From: Clostridia bacterium
Lineage (GTDB): Bacteria > Bacillota > Clostridia > Oscillospirales > QAKW01
Reading direction: 5' to 3'
DNA: 37,130 nucleotides
Assembly: GCA_017482195.1 (NCBI GenBank)
Contig: JAFUNM010000034.1
Location: forward strand, 1-37,130
Positions 32,256 through 37,130 of the stretch are shown piece after piece (position 1 is the stretch's first letter; each line of letters begins with the position of its first letter). The notes below the pieces were generated by a model that saw only the letters and a program-made list of their open reading frames with translations, was not told where the DNA came from and did not search any database. A program made the translations under genes and the position numbers.

Positions 32256-34277
32256 TTACTCTGCCCAACTAAACATAATGGTGGTAGGCAGCAAAGAAGC
32301 ATTCAAGATCTTCATCATGCTGACCGTATCCTGGCCGGCTTCAATAGAACTACTGGTTGTACCCTCTGACCAGTCACTCCAAGTAGAATGAAGCAGCGGG
32401 TTATAAACCTTCGTCGCTTCATCTTTATGATACATAGGATGAACTGCCAAAGCTGCATTATTATCAAAATGAGCTACAGCCAACAGCAAAGCACGGTTCC
32501 CGGCATAATTGTTGGGATAATAACTGCTGATACTGGTCTTATTAACATAACCGTTGAAATACTCGGTAATATTGGGATAAGCCTCATTCATATCGGCAGC
32601 CTTCTCAGCCCAGCCGCGGACAAAGGATACACCAATATTATCTTTCATGTCCTCATAACGGGTCTTTTGCTCTTCGGTCATGATCTTCAAAACAGGCTCT
32701 TCATATTCAGCCTTCCAGACCTTCGTATATTCTTCTGCGATACGCAGAGCAACAGCAGGATTCTCGCAATTCTTCAAAACGGCAAAGCCGCCGACCCAGC
32801 CGGCCACCGGAGTGACGATCTCTTTTTCATAATCGGCTTCCACACCGAAGGACTCCTTATCGGCTGCAACCTTTTCATCAAACTCCGTCTGCGTATAAGC
32901 ACGGTTGGTCAACTCATAGGTCGTACCGTAGGGATAAGCCACAAAATCCCACTCTGCCTCATTGGCTGCAAGTGCGGTGGAGTTGACCTGCAGAAGATCG
33001 GAAAGCTCGCAGGCTACAAAAGAATAGGATTTTACATCATCACTTCCGCTATAGCGGTTAAAGAGCTTTTCAAATACAGAATTATCAGTCCAATCCTCAG
33101 CATCTGCCAGATCGCCCACATAATTCTTACCGTCTGCTCCGACGGTGTTCCAATACCAATCCTGAATGATATTTACACTTTGGTTCATAGCAAGAGTAAG
33201 ACCGTAAGTAGCAACGCTGGTGGTGGAGTTGATGGTCATACCGGGAACATCGATCATACCATACCAGATATCCAGACCTTCCAATGCATCCATTTCGGAA
33301 GCAAGACCCACATTGGTGCCGGAGGTACTGGCCTTGAGCATCTCGGTAAAGGCACTGACACTCCAAGTACGGTTGTTATACATCTCCACCGGATCGGTCA
33401 CCTGGATCTCACGAAGAACAGCCTCTTCGTTATTCACCAAACCGGTACTCTCGGCCAAAGTAGCAGATTTAATATTTGCTTTATTGTATGCAAGCAGGTA
33501 GGGAGCACCCATACCGGAGGCTACATAGTAGCGCATAGTGGTGGTATCCAAAGCATCGGGCACATTAAACTTTTTAGTATAAATAGAATCGAAGGTATTC
33601 AGTTCATCGGCAAGATCGAAATTAATATAAGAATCGATCACCTGAGTAAAGGTATGTACATCGCCCCAGATGGAGTTATCCACATACATCAAATCTGCTT
33701 TATCACCGGAGAGGGTTGCGCGGCGGCAGGCGGCCGTATACGTAGAGCCGGTACCTGCACGCTTTACGATAACAGCACAGTTATACTTTGCGGTCATCGC
33801 CTGAATGGCGGCATTCTCATCCTCGATGGGGAAATCATCAGGAACCAGGATCTTGATGGTTCTGCCGGAGAGCAGTTCATCGCTGACACCGGTAGAACTA
33901 TTGGCAACACCATGGTAAGCCTGCACTTTAGCCACCAAATCCTCAATCTTACTCAGCAGGGTCGCCGCATCATAGGTGGAAGTAAAGGGAGTCAGCACCG
34001 GATCGGGTTCTTCAGGTTCTTCAGGCTCTTCGGGTTCCTCAGGCTCTTCGGGCTCCTCGGGTTCCTCATCCTTTTCGGGTTCGGTGTAAACTAATTTCTC
34101 ATCCGTAGGCTGCTCTTCATAATCAAAAGTGGGAATGATCAGCAGATCGCTCAACTTACCGCTCAGGTCCTCACCATGGTTGATGGCGCCCTTCGGTCTG
34201 CCGACATAGTTACAGCCGGCCAAGGTAAGCACGATCATTGCGATCATGATAACAGCCAGGATCTTTCTGAATCTCAT
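32256..34277 (-). CDS. Solute-binding-type lipoprotein with (EEP)n spacer
   Basis: A 673-residue lipoprotein: lipobox LTLAGC with C22 as the lipidated cysteine. A negatively charged spacer follows (about 54-92) with EEP repeats, and then a large domain (about 120-640) with features of extracellular solute-binding proteins of ABC importers: TIKILVPDDFP, DLMYVDNSIWGD, and NRTWSVSAFTEMLKA; substrate unknown. No permease or ATPase gene is nearby, so it is an orphan here and might act as a sensor or work with components elsewhere. AGGAGG precedes the ATG by seven bases. Confidence 0.75.
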   Translation of the reverse strand: MRFRKILAVIMIAMIVLTLAGCNYVGRPKGAINHGEDLSGKLSDLLIIPTFDYEEQPTDEKLVYTEPEKDEEPEEPEEPEEPEEPEEPEEPDPVLTPFTSTYDAATLLSKIEDLVAKVQAYHGVANSSTGVSDELLSGRTIKILVPDDFPIEDENAAIQAMTAKYNCAVIVKRAGTGSTYTAACRRATLSGDKADLMYVDNSIWGDVHTFTQVIDSYINFDLADELNTFDSIYTKKFNVPDALDTTTMRYYVASGMGAPYLLAYNKANIKSATLAESTGLVNNEEAVLREIQVTDPVEMYNNRTWSVSAFTEMLKASTSGTNVGLASEMDALEGLDIWYGMIDVPGMTINSTTSVATYGLTLAMNQSVNIIQDWYWNTVGADGKNYVGDLADAEDWTDNSVFEKLFNRYSGSDDVKSYSFVACELSDLLQVNSTALAANEAEWDFVAYPYGTTYELTNRAYTQTEFDEKVAADKESFGVEADYEKEIVTPVAGWVGGFAVLKNCENPAVALRIAEEYTKVWKAEYEEPVLKIMTEEQKTRYEDMKDNIGVSFVRGWAEKAADMNEAYPNITEYFNGYVNKTSISSYYPNNYAGNRALLLAVAHFDNNAALAVHPMYHKDEATKVYNPLLHSTWSDWSEGTTSSSIEAGQDTVSMMKILNASLLPTTIMFSWAE
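34006..34068. repeat. Seven tandem 9-bp units coding EEP
   Basis: Units start at 34006, 34015, 34024, 34033, 34042, 34051 and 34060 with consensus GGYTCYTCR (plus strand). On the coding strand they encode Pro-Glu-Glu repeats in the spacer of the lipoprotein. Units differ only at third-codon positions and such repeats may vary in number between strains. Confidence 0.92.
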
Positions 34278-34333
34278 TTGAATACCTCCTGCATACGAGT
34301 ACTAAAAAGCAATATATATAATATATCACTCAT

Positions 34334-34362
34334 AGTATATCATATGGAAATAGGCACTTCAA
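34334..34362 (-). promoter_or_regulatory. Sigma-A promoter of the lipoprotein gene
   Basis: Minus strand: -35 TTGAAG (34362-34357), 17-bp spacer, -10 TATACT (34339-34334) with TGA upstream. About 57 bases before the ATG. Confidence 0.75.
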
Positions 34363-34416
34363 GTAAAATTTTCAAATTAGTAAATTTACACAATCTTTTA
34401 AATGAAATTTTGTGCA

Positions 34417-34608
34417 TCATTTCATCGCATATTCTTCTTTTTCCCGTGCGATCAAAAAGCGCATCCGGGACTGAACACCCAGTAATTCATAGGCCAGAGC
34501 ATCCACCAGCAAGGGCTCATTGATCAGAGATAATTTAGTTTCCAAATTTTCCATCCGCTCTCTTAGAAGTACTAATTCCTCCCGGGGCGTGATCGGTTTC
34601 TTTTTCAT
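34417..34608 (-). CDS. Small helical protein, YaaL/DUF2508-like
   Basis: A 63-residue, highly charged, all-helical-looking protein without a membrane segment. EELVLLRERMENLETKL, then NEPLLVDALAYELLG, then RFLIAREKEE, is the pattern of the small DUF2508/YaaL proteins of Firmicutes: an N-terminal helix, a short turn and a second helix ending in charged residues. YaaL has no established function. The match is by eye and moderate. GAGGTG lies nine bases before the ATG, and a divergent promoter is present, which supports a real gene. Confidence 0.6.
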   Translation of the reverse strand: MKKKPITPREELVLLRERMENLETKLSLINEPLLVDALAYELLGVQSRMRFLIAREKEEYAMK

Positions 34609-34671
34609 AATTCAAGTCACCTCACTGTCATTATTTCCGTTTTCTTCCAAACTTATTCCCGCCCCTGAATT

Positions 34672-34699
34672 TTTATACCCCACAGTTGAAAAAAAACAA
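34672..34699 (-). promoter_or_regulatory. Possible promoter of the YaaL-like gene
   Basis: Minus strand: -35 TTGTTT (34699-34694), 16-bp spacer, -10 TATAAA (34677-34672). Back to back with the plus-strand promoter of the TPR/LRR gene, the two -35 boxes only two bases apart. Confidence 0.45.
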
Positions 34700-34714
34700 A
34701 AAGTATGATATTTT
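34686..34714 (+). promoter_or_regulatory. Promoter of the TPR/LRR gene
   Basis: -35 TTGAAA (34686-34691), 17-bp spacer, -10 TATTTT (34709-34714) with TGA upstream (extended -10), 30 bases before the ATG. Confidence 0.65.
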
Positions 34715-34744
34715 ATTTATAGTATTTTGAAAGGAGTTGTCTTT

Positions 34745-36481
34745 ATGGACCATCTGCCTTCCTGGATGAGAAAAAAATGGGTGCTTTTCAGCCTGTCGGC
34801 TGCCGCCACCCTTTTAATATTGACTTTGATCTTTCTGCTCTTTCTGCGCGGACCCTTCGCCTCCCTCTTCACCAATCAGGGAGAAAAGGCCGTCGGCGAC
34901 GGCGACTATGAGAAAGCGGTCAACCGCTATGCTTTGGCACTGAGCCTAAAAAAAGACCGGGAAGAAATCTATACCGGCTATGCCAACGCCATGATCGGCC
35001 TGAAAGATTATAACGGTGCCCGAGAGCTTTTAGAGCAAGGCATCGACCGTATCAGCGGTGCCGAATCTCTTTATCTGGCCAAGGCCCGTACTTATACAGT
35101 TGAGGGAAAAATCGGCATCGCCGCCGATTTTCTGGACAGTATCGACAATTCTTATATTAATAAAAAACTACAGGATATTCGCCCTGCTGCCCTTGAATTT
35201 TCCCCCGCCCAGGGCAGTTACGGCACCGCCCAAAAGATCACATTGGAGCAGCGGGAGGGGCAAACCATTTATTATACCCTAAACGGAGAAGATCCCACGA
35301 TTAATTCCCAGATCTATACCGAGTCCATCACCGTCAGCTCCACCGCCACGCTGACCGCTCTTGCAGTAGACAGCAACGGCCTGGTCTCCCCCCGCCTGAA
35401 GCTGACCTATGAAATCGACAATGCCAATCAGGCCATCGTCTTTACCGATGCCAAAATCGAAGAGATGGTACGAGCTGAACTGGGGCAGCCGAACGGTAAT
35501 CTTTATGCGGCCCGGCTGGCTTCAGTGACCTCCCTTTCCAACGAAGGAATCGAAGGGGAGATCCGCAGCCTGAAGGATCTGGAATACCTGCCTGCCCTGC
35601 AGACCCTTTATATTGATGACGAGCTGCTGATCGAGGATTATTCCTGCTTGGGCTCATTACCGGCTCTCACCGACCTGACCCTCACATCCTGTGGACTCAG
35701 CGATACCGATCTTGCCTCTCTTTCTTCCTGTTCCCGTCTGACAGGGCTGAACATCAGCCGCAACCAGATCACCACACTGGAACCTTTGAAGGAAATGATC
35801 TATCTGGAATTCCTCAGCGCAGCAGACAATGATATTATTTCCGTTTCCGCGCTCAATGAGCTGCTTTTGCTTACCCAACTGGATCTTTCCAGCAACGGCC
35901 TGACGGATCTGACCGATCTGGGCGGCCTGACTGAGCTATTCTCGCTGGATGTTTCCCGCAACAAGATCTCCGATCTTTCTCCCCTGACCGGACTGACGAA
36001 TTTAACCCAGCTTCTGCTTGCCGAGACCACCCCCTCCAATCTTAAAAAGCTGGCAGAACTGCCCCAACTGACTGTACTGGATGTCTCCTCCTGCGCACTG
36101 ACCTCTTTAAGTATGCTCAATGACTTTCCCGCTCTACAGGCGGTGACTGCCAACGACAATCAGATCGCCACCCTGTCCACCTTTAGCCTGGATTTGGTCG
36201 AACTTTATGTAAACCGCAATCCTTTAGCAGATCTCTCCCCCTTGGAGGGAAGAGCCAATCTTTCCATGCTGGAGGCCGCCGGAACACAGATCGATGATAT
36301 CCGATTCTTAGCCGGCCATCCTCAGCTTTCGGTGCTGGATATTTCCAATACTAAAGTAACGGATATTTCTGCTTTACAGAATTGTCCGCAGTTAAACCTT
36401 GTGATCTGTTCGCCGGAGTGTGAAACAGAAGGGCTGCCGGAAACGGTCAGCGTTATACAAACGGCGGCAAAAACCGAATAA
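34745..36481 (+). CDS. Membrane-anchored TPR / chitobiase-C-terminal-like / leucine-rich-repeat protein
   Basis: A 578-residue protein with a basic start, one membrane helix (about 14-36), TPR-type helix pairs (about 44-130: GEKAVGDGDYEKAVNRYALAL), a beta-sandwich of the chitobiase/FN3-like type (about 150-224: EGQTIYYTLNGEDPT, YTESITVSSTATLTALAVD), and some 12 leucine-rich repeats (about 235-560, units such as LTQLDLSSNGLTDL). With the helix at the N-terminus the repeats should lie outside the cell, as in internalin-like LRR proteins. Role unknown; binding of proteins or glycans is a guess. ATG at 34745 follows AAAGGAG; a TTG six codons earlier overlaps that site. Confidence 0.85.
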   Translation: MDHLPSWMRKKWVLFSLSAAATLLILTLIFLLFLRGPFASLFTNQGEKAVGDGDYEKAVNRYALALSLKKDREEIYTGYANAMIGLKDYNGARELLEQGIDRISGAESLYLAKARTYTVEGKIGIAADFLDSIDNSYINKKLQDIRPAALEFSPAQGSYGTAQKITLEQREGQTIYYTLNGEDPTINSQIYTESITVSSTATLTALAVDSNGLVSPRLKLTYEIDNANQAIVFTDAKIEEMVRAELGQPNGNLYAARLASVTSLSNEGIEGEIRSLKDLEYLPALQTLYIDDELLIEDYSCLGSLPALTDLTLTSCGLSDTDLASLSSCSRLTGLNISRNQITTLEPLKEMIYLEFLSAADNDIISVSALNELLLLTQLDLSSNGLTDLTDLGGLTELFSLDVSRNKISDLSPLTGLTNLTQLLLAETTPSNLKKLAELPQLTVLDVSSCALTSLSMLNDFPALQAVTANDNQIATLSTFSLDLVELYVNRNPLADLSPLEGRANLSMLEAAGTQIDDIRFLAGHPQLSVLDISNTKVTDISALQNCPQLNLVICSPECETEGLPETVSVIQTAAKTE

Positions 36482-36482
36482 A

Positions 36483-36514
36483 AAAGACCCGATCTCCCAG
36501 GAGATCGGGTCTTT
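36483..36514. terminator. Bidirectional terminator
   Basis: A 14-bp stem (36483-36496 with 36501-36514), four-base loop, A-run on the left and T-run on the right. Serves the convergent TPR/LRR and pduL-like genes. Confidence 0.9.
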
Positions 36515-36527
36515 AAATTATGTAAAC

Positions 36528-37094
36528 TTACAGAATGATTTCGCCTTGTGCATCGCGGGGCAGAGCCACTGCATTTGCTTCGTCAGTATCAATATGCATT
36601 GCATCGGCAAACTTGGGGGAAACACGGATCACGGTCTCGCCGAAGGTCACTTCGCGGGCGCCGGCCACCTTCACAGAAACCACCTGACCGTCCTTAACGC
36701 CCAGCTTTTCAGCTGTTTCGGGAATCATATGGATATGGCGCTGCGCCGCGATGACACCCTCTTCCAGAACGATCTCACCGCAAGGGCCCTTAATGGTAAC
36801 AGCGCCGCTGCCCTTAACATCACCGCTCATACGGATGGGAGCCTCAACACCCAGGGTACGGGCATCGGTCAGAGAGATCTCCACCTGATTTTCAGGACGG
36901 GTGGGACCCAGAACGCTGACATTGCCGATGGATTTTTTAGATCCGATCAGCTCTACGCGCTCTTCGCAGAGATACTGGCCGGGTTGGGAAAGTTCACGCT
37001 TCTCGGTGAGGGTCGCACCCTTGCCGAAGAGGATCTCAACTGCCTCAGCAGTCAAATGGACATGACGGGCAGACATTTCTACTAAAATATTCAT
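36528..37094 (-). CDS. pduL: PduL-type phosphate acyltransferase (phosphotransacylase)
   Basis: Interconverts acyl-CoA and acyl-phosphate (propionyl or acetyl). The 188-residue protein shows the PduL zinc-site histidines in SARHVHL near the start and AAQRHIHM in the second half, plus MHIDTDEANA near the end. It starts directly with MNILVEMSARHVHL and has no N-terminal encapsulation peptide of the kind that targets PduL to microcompartments, and no microcompartment genes are near. A free, housekeeping role as phosphotransacetylase with acetate kinase is inferred. AGGAAGG lies nine bases before the ATG. Promoter beyond the window edge. Confidence 0.93.
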   Translation of the reverse strand: MNILVEMSARHVHLTAEAVEILFGKGATLTEKRELSQPGQYLCEERVELIGSKKSIGNVSVLGPTRPENQVEISLTDARTLGVEAPIRMSGDVKGSGAVTIKGPCGEIVLEEGVIAAQRHIHMIPETAEKLGVKDGQVVSVKVAGAREVTFGETVIRVSPKFADAMHIDTDEANAVALPRDAQGEIIL

Positions 37095-37130
37095 GATCTT
37101 AATCCTTCCTTTTTGAAATTCTGCTATTAT

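Noticed and set aside
34006..34068. Tandem repeat as a possible CRISPR or VNTR locus
   Set aside because: Nine-base units without spacers, in frame and coding EEP within a lipoprotein spacer. It may vary in copy number but is not a CRISPR array.
32388..34094. 568-residue open frame on the plus strand
   Set aside because: It lies entirely opposite the solute-binding lipoprotein gene, has no ribosome binding site or promoter, and its translation (runs of I, H, G and C) resembles a mirror of the real codon use. A codon-bias shadow.
34378..34416. Possible terminator after the YaaL-like gene
   Set aside because: Only a short CACAA/TTGTG pairing with a long AT-rich loop; not supported.

Overview
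This window looks like a chromosomal segment of a strictly anaerobic, spore-forming member of the Clostridia. The evidence is the sporulation genes gpr and spoIIP, a class III (oxygen-sensitive) ribonucleotide reductase, a meso-diaminopimelate-type MurE, HPr kinase with a ROK glucokinase, strong AGGAGG-type ribosome binding sites and consensus sigma-A promoters. Several genes have their ribosome binding site in front of a TTG or GTG codon. I do not name a genus.

Layout. 1-8557: the division/cell-wall (dcw) cluster on the minus strand, in the order mraZ-rsmH-ftsL-PBP-murE-murF-mraY-ftsW (cut by the window edge), driven by one promoter with four AAGTGG-type MraZ repeats at 11-bp spacing. 8581-10249: a GtrII-like polytopic membrane protein with its own promoter and terminator. 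10255-15658: a compact minus-strand operon nrdG / SGNH hydrolase / nrdD / trxB / cytidylate-kinase-like, with NrdR-type boxes repeated every 32 bp at the promoter; NrdD carries a fused C-terminal thioredoxin-like domain and is followed by a thioredoxin reductase. 15708-16386: a small single-pass membrane protein and a GtrA-like membrane protein.

16583-23562 (plus strand): an Mrp/Nbp35-type Fe-S ATPase whose reading frame runs through its own terminator; gpr and spoIIP (spore protease and engulfment hydrolase), with a hairpin covering the spoIIP ribosome binding site; then cysteine desulfurase, thiI and an unrecognised membrane protein. 23569-24657: an AT-rich acyltransferase gene lying between two terminators with identical stems and next to tRNA-Gly(GCC), which looks like an insertion. 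24836-26877: tRNA-Gly, glcK and hprK on the minus strand. 26910-27206: rpmB on the plus strand.

27221-37130: cell-envelope genes. They are a GT-C-like membrane protein and a class A PBP (one operon), a DUF975-like membrane protein and an orphan solute-binding lipoprotein with an (EEP)n spacer, a small YaaL-like protein, a membrane-anchored TPR/LRR protein, and a PduL-type phosphotransacylase. The window is mostly core chromosome. The parts most worth following up are the self-contained, redox-coupled nrd operon, the Mrp/terminator conflict, the hairpin at spoIIP and the acyltransferase insertion. No stretch longer than about 260 bases lacks a gene; the largest gaps (15529-15745 and 16387-16647) hold the promoters and operators listed. 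No CRISPR array, insertion sequence, prophage or toxin-antitoxin pair was seen.
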